64,000 bases of DNA from the NCBI GenBank assembly GCA_021030905.1, contig JAGFMI010000006.1:1922001-1986000 (forward strand). The letters are read 5' to 3'. This DNA is from Pyrenula massariospora (taxonomy: Eukaryota; Ascomycota; Eurotiomycetes; Pyrenulales; Pyrenulaceae). The translations under genes were made by a program, and so were the position numbers. How positions within the stretch are numbered: the first letter of the stretch is position 1; each line of letters opens with the position of its first letter. Shown here piece after piece: positions 9,648-21,620 of this stretch. The notes beneath the pieces were generated by a model. The model made no database searches. It worked only from the letters and a program-made list of their open reading frames with translations, and had not been told where the DNA came from.

Positions 9648-12401
9648 CTAATTGATCTTTACAGTCCCCAATCCCATACCCAATCCCTCCAAATCTCTCC
9701 CCCCAACACCCTCTGCAATCACCTCAAACCCATCAACCCTCTTAACCCTCTCCCAAAGCCCCCAATCACACCCTCCACTTCCACTCCCATCCTTCTTCAT
9801 CATCTGCTCCCTAACCTCCCCCTCACTCACCACCCCAAGAGCCAACACATCCCCCCAGAACAACAGCGCGCGTTCCTGCGCGTAGGCGAGATAGTCGAAG
9901 CCCTCTTCTTCCTCCTCACCCTCTGCGTCGGCTCCCGCTACTTCCGAGACTTTGTCTTCGCCCCGGCCCTTCGTTTCATCTCCATCTCCATCTCCATCTC
10001 CCGCCCCTTTCCCCGCCTTGGCCGAGATGTGAGTCTGTGTTTGTTCAGATCCCTTCCCGGTGGAGACTTTCTGCTCTACCCCACCATCCGCGGACACAAC
10101 TTCAGCCTTCTCTGAATCGGCTCCCTCCTCCTGCGCACCTAACAGGTCAGTAGCCGAACGATGCCCCAGCCCATGGCTCCCGGCCCCAAAGTCGGCCTGC
10201 CAGTCCACGCTCGCCTGCGTCACGCTCGTCGGACAGCGCTGCCTTTGTAGCTCCTCTTCCTTGCCTTTCTTTGCCTCCACGGTTTCGCTCTGTCCTTCCT
10301 GCTCTCCAGTGATGTCGTTTTTCTCATTGTCTAGGCCCGCAACTTTCGCTTGGACCACGCCCCACGCCACCCACTGCGCCGAGTTCGCGACACGCCAGAG
10401 CCGCGTCTCATGCATCAGATGCCGCACCTCGGCCTCGATCTCTCCTTCTTTATCCCCAAACCTACCCCTGTCCCTGTCCCTGTGTCCATCCTCGTCGTCA
10501 CCCTCCTCCAACGCGCAACCAGGTAACTTCAACTCTGCCATTCCCCCGCTGCCCAACCCCCCCTCCCTCCTCCCCCAAGCCGGCGTACTCCCCGGCGTCC
10601 ACGGCCCCTCCCCCTCCCTCTCTTTCCCCCCATCCGCCATCCTTGGTGTATTCCCCGGGCTCGCCACCACCTCGGGCCGATGCCTCACATACTCCTGCAA
10701 AAACCTCCTCTGCTCCCTGACGCTCGGATACCTGCCCTCCACACACCTCCACGGCCCCGCTTGGTCATGGTAGTCGTAGCACCACTCGGTGAAATGGTTC
10801 GCAAACTCCAGTCCGCGCGTGTTCGCGCTCGCGTACTCGAAATCGATGACGACGAGGCGTTTGTGTTGGTTGAGCGGGGAGAGGAGGGGCGAGGTTGGGG
10901 CGCGGGGTTGGAGGCGGAGGAGGTTGCCGTATTGGGTGTCGTTGTGGGCGAAGACGAGGGAGTCGTGGAGGGCTGAGCCAGACCCGCCGGAAGAAGGGAG
11001 GGAGGTGTAATGGGCGGTGAGGTGGGCGATATACTTTTCGACGGTGGCGCGGAAGAAGGGCCAGGGGGTGCCGGTGATGGGCCCGCGGGCGAGGGTTTGG
11101 GAGTACGGGTTTGCGGTTGGAAGGGAGGCGGTGGATTTTGAAGGCGGTTGCGGAGATAGGTAGCAGTCAAGGTGCCTGACTACCATTTCGCATCGATTGA
11201 CCCATTTGTGCCAGTTTGCCCAGACAAAGGGGCCCGCGGCGCGTTCTTCCGGGAGGAGCGCGATTCCGTCGTGGAGCTCACGCATTCGTTTTGCAATTTG
11301 AGCGCTTGTCTCAGGTATGCGGAGGTCAGCGGCGGTCAAGGTTGTGGCGTGGAAGAATTCTTCGAACCGGCCATTAGAAAAGGTTCCTAGTAGACGCGGA
11401 CCGATGCGTTTCCGGGCAAGGCGGCGGAGAATTGCAAGTTCAGCCTCACGGTCGATGAGATGGGAGACTTGGGGCCCGTAGATCCTAAGTAGAAGCTTCC
11501 GCGGAGGGCGGTGAGGATGAGGAATTTTAGAAAGATTGTGATCTTTTCCTGCGTCAACATCGCTCTTCGGCGGGAGCAGGTAGGAGAGGAAGTTCTTTGG
11601 TGGCGAGACGACATAGACTGCGTTAGTTAGGGCACCACTCAGACGCTCAACTTCTATATCTCCGCCTGACTCGATAGGTATACGACGCCATCCTTTAAGT
11701 CGAAGAGTGTGGGTCAAGCGAACGATCTCCTTTTTGAACAAGACCCAACATTGCTTGTGCTTTGATCTAATATCAGCACTGACAGCATCATCACTCGTAC
11801 CACCAGTGTAGGCCATGGTCTTTGAATTGTCCAACACAGCTTCCACACTCGGTACTAGAGTATTACCTTCTTGGAAGTAGTCTGTGTCAGAAGCAGAGCC
11901 GCTTTGGTGGCGTTTCAGCTTCTTGACAAGAGAATGCCGGCGATGTGACTGAGAATGTGATTTGTGGGAGCTCCGTATTGACGTGAGTCCAATCTTCGAT
12001 AGTCCTTCTTTTCCCGTGGATGCATGACTGCGAAGGATTCGCTCCAGCTTATCAAGGGCTAATGCTACCTCAGAAGTTTGAGAGCCGCTCCGTGGACGCG
12101 TCTGCGAGATTTGGTCTTGCTCCAAATTCTCCGATTTCTCGGAACCCTGCGGTTGGTCGAGGTGATGTCGAGGATGAGATGGCCGCTTCGACCTGCGGGC
12201 GCCTATCTTAGACTTCTCTTCGTTTAACCAGGCCACGACCTGCTGGAGAAGAGTCGCGGAATCCGACCCTTCGTCAGAAGTCTTCTCCATACCTTCGTCC
12301 TGATCCCGGGATTCGGATCGTTCGAGGCTCAACTCTGAGAGCTGGGCCGTCACAGAGTACAGTGAAGATGTGGATGCGTTAAAAGAAGGTCGACCTGTCA
12401 T
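9648..12401 (-). CDS. CKI1: Choline kinase with long N-terminal extension and two low-complexity insertions
   Basis: A single 917-residue open frame. It phosphorylates choline (or ethanolamine) in the first step of the Kennedy pathway for phosphatidylcholine. Signature sequences are RLSGALTNAVYVV (nucleotide loop), the Brenner motif VFAHNDTQYGNLL with catalytic Asp and the downstream Asn, and the Mg-binding VIDFEYASANTRGLEFANHFTEW. The conserved C-terminal elements are present but pulled apart. About 100 low-complexity residues precede NSAQWVAWGVVQAK, and another acidic stretch of about 110 residues, including a GDGDGD run from a CATCTC hexamer repeat (about 9974-9999), precedes FDYLAYAQERALLFW. 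The first 240 residues are Ser/Arg rich and probably a regulatory region. Yeast Cki1 has 582 residues, so this protein is much longer. The coding strand is C-rich around 11100-10800 and G-rich from there to the stop. It faces PBS2, also minus, across about 1.1 kb. Confidence 0.93.
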   Translation of the reverse strand: MTGRPSFNASTSSLYSVTAQLSELSLERSESRDQDEGMEKTSDEGSDSATLLQQVVAWLNEEKSKIGARRSKRPSHPRHHLDQPQGSEKSENLEQDQISQTRPRSGSQTSEVALALDKLERILRSHASTGKEGLSKIGLTSIRSSHKSHSQSHRRHSLVKKLKRHQSGSASDTDYFQEGNTLVPSVEAVLDNSKTMAYTGGTSDDAVSADIRSKHKQCWVLFKKEIVRLTHTLRLKGWRRIPIESGGDIEVERLSGALTNAVYVVSPPKNFLSYLLPPKSDVDAGKDHNLSKIPHPHRPPRKLLLRIYGPQVSHLIDREAELAILRRLARKRIGPRLLGTFSNGRFEEFFHATTLTAADLRIPETSAQIAKRMRELHDGIALLPEERAAGPFVWANWHKWVNRCEMVVRHLDCYLSPQPPSKSTASLPTANPYSQTLARGPITGTPWPFFRATVEKYIAHLTAHYTSLPSSGGSGSALHDSLVFAHNDTQYGNLLRLQPRAPTSPLLSPLNQHKRLVVIDFEYASANTRGLEFANHFTEWCYDYHDQAGPWRCVEGRYPSVREQRRFLQEYVRHRPEVVASPGNTPRMADGGKEREGEGPWTPGSTPAWGRREGGLGSGGMAELKLPGCALEEGDDEDGHRDRDRGRFGDKEGEIEAEVRHLMHETRLWRVANSAQWVAWGVVQAKVAGLDNEKNDITGEQEGQSETVEAKKGKEEELQRQRCPTSVTQASVDWQADFGAGSHGLGHRSATDLLGAQEEGADSEKAEVVSADGGVEQKVSTGKGSEQTQTHISAKAGKGAGDGDGDGDETKGRGEDKVSEVAGADAEGEEEEEGFDYLAYAQERALLFWGDVLALGVVSEGEVREQMMKKDGSGSGGCDWGLWERVKRVDGFEVIAEGVGGRDLEGLGMGLGTVKIN

Positions 12402-13487
12402 TTTCTTGCCTGAAAGGCTTGCATGGCGAGGTCGATATTCTTTGGGGCTTGCATTTGGCGACTCTGGAAAAGCAACTTTGAGAGGGTGGGGGCTCGGCGT
12501 TAGAGGCTCTGGCTCTGTTGTTACGGTTATTGCTGTGAAAGTGTTAGGTTCGGCGCAGGGAACATGGCGAGGAAATCGGAAAAATTAAGGGTTAAGACGA
12601 AATCTATGGGAATATGGCAGGAGCAACAGAGAGAGCTATAGCTTAGGTATTCTTTGACGAATTTGTTTTTAAACGACTTCACCATCTCGACTTGAATGCC
12701 TGGTACCTTCTCGACAACAGCCCCCGGCTCGGTTTCCCCATACAGGCAACCACTTGATGGACCAATGTGTCTAGAAGGGACATGACAGAGGCGAGGCCGA
12801 CTCACAATTGGAACCTCCAAGCACCAAGCCCTCTCCACGAGCACTGCTCTCCATTTCACTCTCGGCCGCTTCCGACATGGTTCTAAGCTTCTCATCCGGA
12901 ACAGTTCTCTCACGGAGGGATGATCCTGTCCGCTGCACGCCACAACGGAAATGGCGGACTGTAGGATGGCGTTGGGTAAAGGGATCTACATGAACGTGGT
13001 TTTGTGAAATAGGATTTATGCAGTGCGACGATGATAAGAGCTCGACGGCAGCCAAATGTTGTTGACTGATACCCAGCCGGCGGTGATTGGTTGATCCTTC
13101 ATGCACGAGCCGAAGCTTGTTTTGCTGCCGCCATCCGAAGATGAACAAGGCAACGACGTCACCGCCAAGGGTTCATCAACACCAAAGGTACCTAAGGTAC
13201 CTAAGGTAGATCATCGAGACAGCAGTGTACACAAGTCTTGGGTCAGCAGCAGTTGAAGGGGACCGTCGGATTTCTATCGTCAACCTCCGTTTTGATCTCT
13301 CTCGTTGCAGCGAGTGTCGTCGCTGCCGCTCACATAGAATCTATCAGATCGCTCTTCCATGCCGTGCAGCGCTAGTCTAGTAACATCAATTCATACAAGA
13401 CATATCCTTCATCCGTCTTATCCTATTTCCTTCCACTCCATGGCCCGTTCTGCTTGCCTCCCTCTAGCCTTGGGAGGAGCCCCACTA
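12402..13487. other. Intergenic, choline kinase 5' side and PBS2 3' side
   Basis: No gene supported. A short tandem repeat of a CTAAGGTAC unit lies at 13185-13209. Confidence 0.5.
13185..13209. repeat. 9-bp tandem repeat, unit CTAAGGTAC
   Basis: Nearly three copies (aaggtac, ctaaggtac, ctaaggtag). It contains overlapping GGTACC palindromes. Confidence 0.8.
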
Positions 13488-15501
13488 CTAGCCCCCCACT
13501 TCTGTCTCTCGATCGAGCAAAGGGCTTCCTGGCACCTGATCTAGAGGCGCTGCATGCAGTGCCGGCTTGTCCACAGCCGCCATCTTGCCAGTCTTCTTCT
13601 TCTCAAGCGCTGCACGAACCCAATCCGCGACTTCATTGTCCTCGGTTCTTGTAGACGGGCTCTCCATCGGCGCGCCGGCCTCGGCAGCTTCTTCGTCTTC
13701 TTCAGAAATGGTAGGCGGTTGTATCAGCTCGTTCAACCAAGGGTGTCGAAGGAGCATGGCGTAGGTGAGGCGGAGTTTGGGAATCTTGTTTAGACAGCCA
13801 CGCACAAAGTCGCGGGCCGCTTCCGAGAACCGATCGGCTGGGAGGTCAGGAGGTTCGCCGTCCACGATAGCCTGCGAAAATTAGCCTTCAAAGTCCCCAT
13901 CAAGATTTTATACTCACGCTCAACTGGCTGAAGATGTTGTCATATGTTTCAGGGGGATATGGGTATCGGCCCATCGCACATTCAATCATTGTCAGACCCA
14001 AACTCCAAATGTCACTTTGGACGCTGTACGTTCCCCCGCCAGGATTGGCACCAGCTTGTGCCACGCCACCGCCTGATATCCGCTCTGGAGCCATGTAACT
14101 CTGACAGCCAATGTTGGTTTTGGCAATACTGGCGACAAGATTACCACTGACGCCAAAGTCACAAATCTTGACCTGGCCCCTTGTATTGACCAGTATATTG
14201 GTAGGCTTGACATCTCGATGAATAATATTGTGGTCGTCTTTGAGCGATTTTAACCCCATGACGGTTGAAAGTGCGATCTTCCGCAGTACGGGCTCGGGGA
14301 CGCCATCTCCGTAGAGTTTGTCGATGGATCCACCATCCATGAATTCCATGCATATGTAGACTGCCCCCTCTTGAAAGAACGCGCCGTAAAAATCAACGAT
14401 GAAAGGTGACACGCAACGGTGTAGAATATCGAGCTCCATGATGATTGCCGCAAATTTGGCTTCATCAAGCTCCAGCCGAATCTCCTTCATGGCCATTACC
14501 ACGCCACTCATCCCTCCAGTACTCGCAGAGCTATCATCGCTGCCTTCACTGGATGTGCTTGATATCGAGGTTTGCGAGGGCCGTGGCATGTTTCCCCTGA
14601 GTCCAAGCCCTGGTCTTCGCATCTTTGGCCGGCTATGTCGGACTTTGTAGACAGTGCCATAATTACCTTTACCGAGTTCGTCGAGAGTATCGACTTCGTC
14701 CAAGGAAATGTGAAAACTTCCTCCCGAGGAAAAATCGATGCCTCCTCCATGAATAACGGCCTTATTCTTGAAGTTGAGCTTACCCGCCTTGGTATCCACA
14801 ATCTCTGAATACTTGTTGAAGACATTATCCCCAGCGTCACTCTTTGATTGCGTACCATTCGACTTCTGAGGCGGTCCGGTAGCATCTGACAGCTTCATTC
14901 CACCGCCTTTCAGACCTCTCTTTGCCGCCAAGCCTCCTATAGGAGGCTTTGGGCTCATCTGCCCACCCATTCGCGGCGATGTAGGGAAGCTCGTCGTTTG
15001 GGGTCGTCCTGTCGATATATTTAGACCAGCAATACCACCAACAAGACCACTGTTCGGAGTCTCAGATCCCGAGTTCTGCCTCTCTGGTGCAAGTGGCATA
15101 CCACCGGTTTGCGTGGTGGTCACGTTGCTGGTAGATAACGACTGTCCTGGCAGGCCAGGAGGCATGCGCAAACTTGAGGCAGACGGAGTCCCTTGTCTTG
15201 ATTGTGCAAAATTCCTCATCTTAGCTCTCACGTCTTCTGTTAGGCCGCTGGATCTCATTGACATCGGAGGAGGTCGACGGGCCGCATTCAGCGGCCCCAA
15301 CGGCGTTGAGGAAGCGGCCATTCTGGCGGTAGGAGGCTGATCTAGTGTATTCTTGAGGGTTGGTGGTCTGGAAGTTTCGGGTGGATTCAGAGGAGAGGTG
15401 GGATTCGACGAGGATTCTTCTGGGCTGGTAGGTATCTCGGATGGCGACGGAGAGCCGGGCGGCGTGTGCTCTGCCGCTTGTATTTCCTCCATTTTCACCA
15501 T
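13488..15501 (-). CDS. PBS2: PBS2, MAP kinase kinase of the HOG osmotic-stress pathway
   Basis: Two exons, 13918-15501 and 13488-13871, joined FSQLS to AIVDGEPP, give 655 residues. The 265-residue N-terminus is disordered, Ser/Pro/Gly rich, and would carry docking sites. The STE7-type kinase domain has a glycine loop GKGNYG (about 277-282), the catalytic Lys in AMKEI (339), HRDVKP (428-433), DFG (448-450), and the activation loop SIAKT, where Ser458 and Thr462 are the expected phosphorylation sites of the MAPKKK. LVASIAKTNIGCQSYMAPERI-type sequence is characteristic of Pbs2 rather than the cell-wall or pheromone MAPKKs. A Ser-rich insert (about 290-331) sits before the catalytic Lys, as in other filamentous fungi. 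It would activate the Hog1 MAPK. It diverges from the PhzF gene across 1.1 kb. Confidence 0.96.
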
Positions 15502-16601
15502 GCGCTCTTATGAGACGATTTAGATGTGTTGACAATCTGAGTGAACTGCGGACTCGGAGGGAAAAGGTGGGCGCAAAGGCCGTGAGGCAGACTCTGGAAG
15601 AGGGGCGGATACGTTGCTGGCGCCAATGGCGTGTGCAGGGTCGGGAAGAGGTGGAAATCGTAGGTTTCAAGGCGTGCAAGATAGTCGCTGTTGAGGGCTA
15701 CAAGACGTTCAGCTCACATACACCGTTAGACGGCTACGGCGCCTGGTCTGGATTGCAACGTTGCCGAGGACGGTGGGCATAGAGCTTGGGAGATCCGCAC
15801 CAATCACACGGCGATGACCATGAGGCTCTGTGCTGCTGGGTAAAGCGTAGAGCCAGCAAACCAAACGGGCGGAGTAGCTGGCCGGATCCCGAGGGTTTCA
15901 AATGCTAAATGCAAGAGGGTAATAGATGCTTTAGTGCGCTAGGATTCGAGCTAGGGATACAAGCAACGCGTCAAATGAGGGATGTGTTGCGGCAGAGAGC
16001 AGAATCAAGATATGGATATTGAAGTATCGTCACACAGCAATCACGCACGACAATACACTCCGGCACCGTCAATGTAGGAACTGCCATCTTCTCGGGTCTT
16101 ATAGCAATAGTAGTGGTGCACAGCTGTTCCACGGCGACAATTTCCCATGCCCAGTTTCCACGGTGGAGCTTCCCTTGCGCAAAGACCGATCGCTGTCTAG
16201 AACTGAGATCCGGGCAGTTGACGCGAGCACTGCCGGGCGCTTCTCGCTGCGTAACGGCTCCCTAGCCACACCTGTGGCAGTCTGTGGCTGGACTGTGGAT
16301 TCTCCCAGGTCCAGACTTCTGGGACCTCTCGGTTGCAATGTCCTTATAGAAGGGTTCGATAGGATTGGTCATTGTAGGAATACGCCTCCATCCAATCTGA
16401 TATCCATTTCCGGTCAACGACGTCGTTCACGAGGTTATTGGAAGATTATGGATAAAAGCACATTTGATGTCCACCACAGCGACTTTCCGATATCTCCATT
16501 GTCAATGACTCACAGAACCTCGAGGGCTGCATCTCTTCGACGTCCTAACCGCCCACAGATTCATAGAGGTCAACCAAATTGCCTACAGACATACTGATTG
16601 C
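15502..16601. promoter_or_regulatory. Shared divergent promoter region, PBS2 and PhzF-like gene
   Basis: A 1.1-kb stretch between two divergently transcribed genes. I see no protein-coding gene or clear operator. Short open frames here have no family resemblance. Confidence 0.45.
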
Positions 16602-17489
16602 ATGATGAAGCTTCGCTACACCACTCTCGATGTATTTACAAAGACCCGTCTAGCGGGCAACCCACTTTCTATTATCCATCTGCCCACGCTATCTTGCTTG
16701 CCCAAGCCCGTGAAACAAGCTATTGCCAAAGAGTTCAATCTTTCAGAGATAGTCTTCCTGGATCAAGACTCCATTGATCAGAACAAGTCAGACGTCCCTA
16801 TTGAGATTTTCACTTCGGTCGCCGAAGTCCCTTTTGCTGGGCACCCTACGATAGGCACCGCATTTTACCTTCTCAGGATTCTAGGCTTTCCGAGCAGTGA
16901 CCTAGTCACAAAGGCTGGTCGTTTCTCCATCTCGGAGACCAGTGATGGCGTCGGAGCGGATCTTGCGCACAACGTACGCATCCATACCAAGCGATTCGCA
17001 ACTGACGTGGGCATTCAAGGCCCAGCGCCAATCGTATCCATCGTCAAGGGGATGACCTTCATTTTAGTGCATATGGCAGACCTCGAGGCTTTGGCGGGAC
17101 CGACTCGAAGTCTCAAGGAGCGGACATATGAAGCGGAGGATCTGGATGACGAGTGGAATGTAGGCTTAACAGCAAGCTTTTTCTATGTTCCCCAAGGCCA
17201 AGACGAAACCGGCACCCAGCACCTAAGGACTCGCATGATCGGATCAAGAGAGGATCCAGCCACCGGGAGTGCATCAAGTGCCTTGAGCTGTTACCTCGCC
17301 CTGCAGGAGCCCACACAGAAGGGAAGAGGGCCATTCAAATTTGTTTTGACGCAAGGAGTGGAGATGGGGAGGCGAAGTGACATTACGGTCGTCGTTGAAA
17401 GGACGAAGGACGGCTTGGCTATTGAAAAGGTGACGCTGAGCGGTGCTGCTGTCAAGATCATGGAAGGAGCTTTAGAGATTGACGTTTGA
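16602..17489 (+). CDS. PhzF-family protein (phenazine biosynthesis-like isomerase/epimerase fold)
   Basis: A single exon encoding 295 residues, the usual length for the family. It starts with two consecutive ATG codons; the family pattern KLRYTTLDVFT follows either. The catalytic Glu is Glu49 (LSEIVFL), and the conserved AGHPTIG (His81) and REDPATGSASSAL (Asp) motifs are intact, as is the C-terminal QGVEMGR.S pattern. PhzF folds as two diaminopimelate-epimerase-like halves and isomerises dihydro-hydroxyanthranilate in bacteria. In fungi the substrate is unknown and no phenazine genes are nearby, so only the fold and active site are claimed. Confidence 0.94.
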   Translation: MMKLRYTTLDVFTKTRLAGNPLSIIHLPTLSCLPKPVKQAIAKEFNLSEIVFLDQDSIDQNKSDVPIEIFTSVAEVPFAGHPTIGTAFYLLRILGFPSSDLVTKAGRFSISETSDGVGADLAHNVRIHTKRFATDVGIQGPAPIVSIVKGMTFILVHMADLEALAGPTRSLKERTYEAEDLDDEWNVGLTASFFYVPQGQDETGTQHLRTRMIGSREDPATGSASSALSCYLALQEPTQKGRGPFKFVLTQGVEMGRRSDITVVVERTKDGLAIEKVTLSGAAVKIMEGALEIDV

Positions 17490-20400
17490 CAGTGTATCGA
17501 CAGATGCTGAGCAACATCCGCTTTCGCAGGAACTTTCTGCCCTTACCTTGTATAAGATCATTCGTCCCTTCTCAACGCGCGCTGAGAGACATGGCCCTTT
17601 CATGGCATGCTAAAAGCAGAACCCGACGATGCAGATCTCGCCCAGCATGATATGCTTAAGATAGGTTGCGCCAATCAGTTCCCTAAATCTTTCATTCCAG
17701 CCATCCCTGTCCTACCGGAACGGAAGCAGGTCCTCTGCGTAGAGCCAAAGATGAGGTGCTCGGCGTAGGAATGGCGTTAAATGCAAGACATGCGGTGCCG
17801 ATCCTCCCTTCCCTCCCGTTAGTGCTGCGACCAGAGTTGACCCGTTGAGGTTATATTGCTCGACCGTATCTAGCTCGGCGGGAAGGAGTGGATAGGAGAG
17901 ATCGATCCTTCCTCGTGATGAGCCGGCCACGACCTAATTTTATACCGGAGCGGCGTCGAGGATCCGGTGGGGTCTCCTCGATTCTACCACAAGAGAATCG
18001 TGGGGAACAGTGAAGGGAGAGCGTTGAGCGTCAGAACTTGTGGGATGAGTTGTTGAGAGGCAACGTCGAGAGGGATGGAGAGGCATCCTTCCACTGGCCA
18101 AGAACGGTGCATCATGCGAACATACGAGACACACCATAAGCAGACGGGAGAAGTCCCTGCTTCACAACCACCTTCGCATCTTCTCCGCCCAGCGTGCTTT
18201 GCCAAATACCAACCACCCATATCCAACCCCTGCGCGTCGTCGCGAGAGAAGGCGGTCCTCGAGCGACCAGGGACACAGCCTCAGTCCCTTACTAGTCGCT
18301 GCTCCTATCAACGTCGGGGATCTATCAGTCTGGCCAAATACTCGGCGTCAAGCGCTTACGCTTCTTGGCCCCGATGCTCCACCCGAAGACCGCTGGATCA
18401 AGCACATAGAACAGAGTTGTCTGATTGGTAATTACTCAAATGCGTATGTTGTTGGGGATTTGAAGCCGTCAAATTTGCCTCGAGCGGTTGCTGTTTGAAG
18501 ACCGGGGTGGATTTCCCGGTGGAGAAGCGTTAGCACGGGGGTCCATCTGTGATCGCTGCTCAGTCAGAGGGAACCCTGATAGCTCGATACTATACTTGAT
18601 TGATCCTGGACCCTCCGTGAACGAGAGGGCCCATGTTGTCTCACCCACCCCCGAAACATCGCAGCAACAGAAGAGCGCCAGATACGCACAATTTGGGAAG
18701 AGCTATGGTTAGAAAGTGGTAGTGGACGAAAAGACCTATAGCAGATAGAGAAGACGACGGCTGAGTCTTACTACTCTACCTCTACGATGCTTTTTGCCGC
18801 TGGTGCACAGTGGCAGGACCCTAAGACGGTTAGCAGGCGACCTGGACCACGACCTGAAGACTTCGTCTATTTTTACCGCGGCCCGCCATCCTTGGCAGCG
18901 CCATGCCACATGGTGATCACGCACTGGAGGGTCATTGGTGTTTCGTTTCACAGGCGAGGCATGCCGCGGCTCTCTGAACAAAGATTATCAAAGGGTTTAT
19001 AGGTTTGTCTTCCGTTCGTGACACGTGTTGCCTGATTGGTCCTGACTCTGGGTCATGTCCCGCGGAAAGCGTCCCTTGCTAGAAGCTTTCTCCAGCCGAA
19101 AGACGGCACGCTTTGAGGCAAATGTTCCGCTTGCCGATCTCATAGCCCAAACCGATCATCTTTTACATTACCGCCCAGGGATGGACATATGTTCTTGCCG
19201 TTGGGGGAAGCAGCGCATACTCTATGAGGATTTGTGAATCAAATCAACCTCTAGGAGGGCGATAGACGCCGAGACCAATATGAGTTCGCGAGAGCCTCTA
19301 TAACATGACTTGACCAAACTCGATGGGGAATAATTTGCAATGCGAAGCCCGAGATCATCGTGAAGCACTTTTCAATCCCCATCTAGAACGCTCAATCGGC
19401 AGCAAACCCACATCGGTACTTTAATTCCCCAAAACCACTGCGAGACGACTGTCTGGCAACTGTCTCAAGGCTTCACAGCCTATACAGAAGCACTTTGCGT
19501 CACGGCCGGTGATATCCTCTGTGACAGCTTCTGCAATGACAGAGTGAACAAGCGTTGGGATACCTTCGCCCAAATATAGGTCAAGTCACGCACCCCGAGG
19601 CCCTGCGATGTCTCGGAAGGCTCCAGGGAAGCTGGAAAGTACGTTTCTCGCGGAATGCGCAGAAGTCGCAGGTCTGGCACCAATGAGACGACGGAAGAGA
19701 AGTTCTCGAAGGCCGATAGTCTGATCTCCCAGTGTGCTAGCGGCCGTCTAAGGCGACCTCTCCGCCAGCCACTAGCGACGCTCCTCCCACACGGGGCCAA
19801 TTGGTCGCGGGGGGGACAAATCCAAGGCAGATCTCAAGGCATCCCGAGACGAGAGAGCCAATGACGCATGCCTGGGCACTGTTCCACTGGAGTACCGCGG
19901 AGTACAAAGTACATGACATGAGTTCACTAGTCACCTGTATGCAAGCGCGATTACAGCGCACCACAAGCCAGGGTGGCCCTCTGGCCTCCACCGCTTCGCA
20001 GCCGCCAGTGGCAGCAGTAGTAGTAATACCCAAATTGGCGGCGGCAGAATACCACCACGCGAACACACCACGACCCTCTTCGACTCATTGCCTGTGGCAA
20101 GTTACAATGACCTCAGTTGCGGCGCGCAGCTCGTCGATGTCACCTCGAGGCAGCCCGGACAGCATGCTTTTTCGCAAAATCCCATAGGAACCTCTACCAT
20201 CCCATCACCGCGCTCAGCCACCTCGAGGATCGCCACCGTTGAGGTAAATTTACCATCATAAAGTCATTGACTCCATTGACACATTGTTTCCCCCCCCCTG
20301 GTGGCCCGTAGATGGAATGGTCTCCCTCTCGCTCGCTCGCTCTCCCTGCACCTTGACTAACGGTCTAAGCTGTGCCGAAGCGCGGGGAGAGGCTGCACCA

Positions 20401-21620
20401 ACTCCAGCACCGGCACAGTGGTGCCACGGCCACGCAAAGTTAATCGTTGCCCTCTCCAGACCTTTTCAATGTCCTCTTCCAGTATGCTCCCCTCATAAGC
20501 GAGGGCTGTCTTGGCACCGCATACGCTGGAGAGCGTATTCTTTGAGTCTAGCCTCTCGATGATCGACGGCGGGCATTCTTCTGCGCCTCGCAGATTCAGC
20601 ACAACCACCGCGGGTCTATTCTGCGACCAGCGACACGTTTTCAGCATTGTAAGACATAACCGCCTGTCTTGGCGACACATGTGCTGGCCGTCCTGGCTGC
20701 CGGTTGACTCACTGGCTGCTTGGTCGGCCAGCACTCTAAGACATGGAGCCTGCCGGTTCGCACGCTTACTCATTCGGTCGACCACCCAGAAAATATTCCA
20801 GTAGTCTAGCCCGGCTGACATTATGCGATCGGGTCGGTCCCCCCAGAACAATCCACAAGATTTCCTTTTCTGGGATCGTTGCGTCCATGTGGGAGCTTGT
20901 ATGGTAAGCAGGCATGCCGTCACTCGACTCACTGTCTGCCAGGTCGAAAAGCCCAGTACCCACCACCGACAATTACCGTACTGATGTCGCCCCATGATGC
21001 AGTTTTTGCCTTCCACTGGTCCCTAGCACCATCGCTTTGGCACGCGAGCTGAAGCTTAATCGATGCTATTTCAGGCCCCTCGAACAGTGAGCCATACCAT
21101 GTCATCGAAGGGTTCGTGCTGTAGATGTTTTCAGAATGCTCCGACGGTCAATACGACACCTGACCTTCCCTTCACCGTTCTGCCCCCCCTGGTCGACCAC
21201 ACCATAACCCCCCCTGCACAGCCTGCCGTTATCCCGCATGCCCTATTCACGCATAATGTCTCCATAAGAAGGCCACATCGTCCCTCATTGGTGATACCAG
21301 CATACTCAGATAGAGTTAAATTCTCTCGTTTCGATCAAGTCAATCGTTTCTTCCATTTTGCGATCTCAAACTTTGGCCTGTCCTTCTGTGCAACACAAGC
21401 CACGACATTGACCAGCGTCAGCCACGTTGTACCGAATACAATAGTTTCAGCCTTACAAAACGCCGAGTCCGTCGTTCTGTCTTGCGGCGGCCTGACCAGG
21501 TCACAACCTTATCACACTCGCTCAACTTCAACAACACCCAAAGCTCGCACCGATCCAGCTATTATTCTTTCTATTCGGAGTTTTATTTGACCAAGGATTT
21601 TCTACTGTTCGATAGCAGGC
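17490..21620. other. Gene-poor stretch of about 4.1 kb
   Basis: No gene can be assigned. Several short frames look protein-like but match no family I know: minus 17712-17930 (includes YPLLPAELDTVEQYNLNG), plus 18199-18498 (includes LTLLGPDAPPEDRWIKHIEQ), and plus 19055-19237 (starts MSRGKRPLLEAF). They lie on different strands without clear splice joins. The right end should contain the promoter and 5' UTR of the Zn2Cys6 factor. The stretch could hold a decayed gene, a long leader or a non-coding RNA. Confidence 0.4.

Noticed and set aside
10060-10773. Plus-strand ORF of 237 codons opposite choline kinase
   Set aside because: Shadow of the choline kinase coding strand; Pro/Ser-rich because the real gene is Gly/Glu-rich there.
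15221-15679. Minus-strand ORF overlapping the PBS2 start
   Set aside because: Another frame of the PBS2 N-terminal coding region; no family match.
16340-16380. Possible tRNA B-box-like string (GGTTCGATAGG)
   Set aside because: No matching A box or acceptor stem at the right distance; similar strings inside coding genes are clearly not tRNAs.
20357-21016. Minus-strand ORF of 219 codons
   Set aside because: Cys/Trp/Arg-rich composition typical of a chance frame, no recognisable motif, and stops appear at once on either side without good splice sites.
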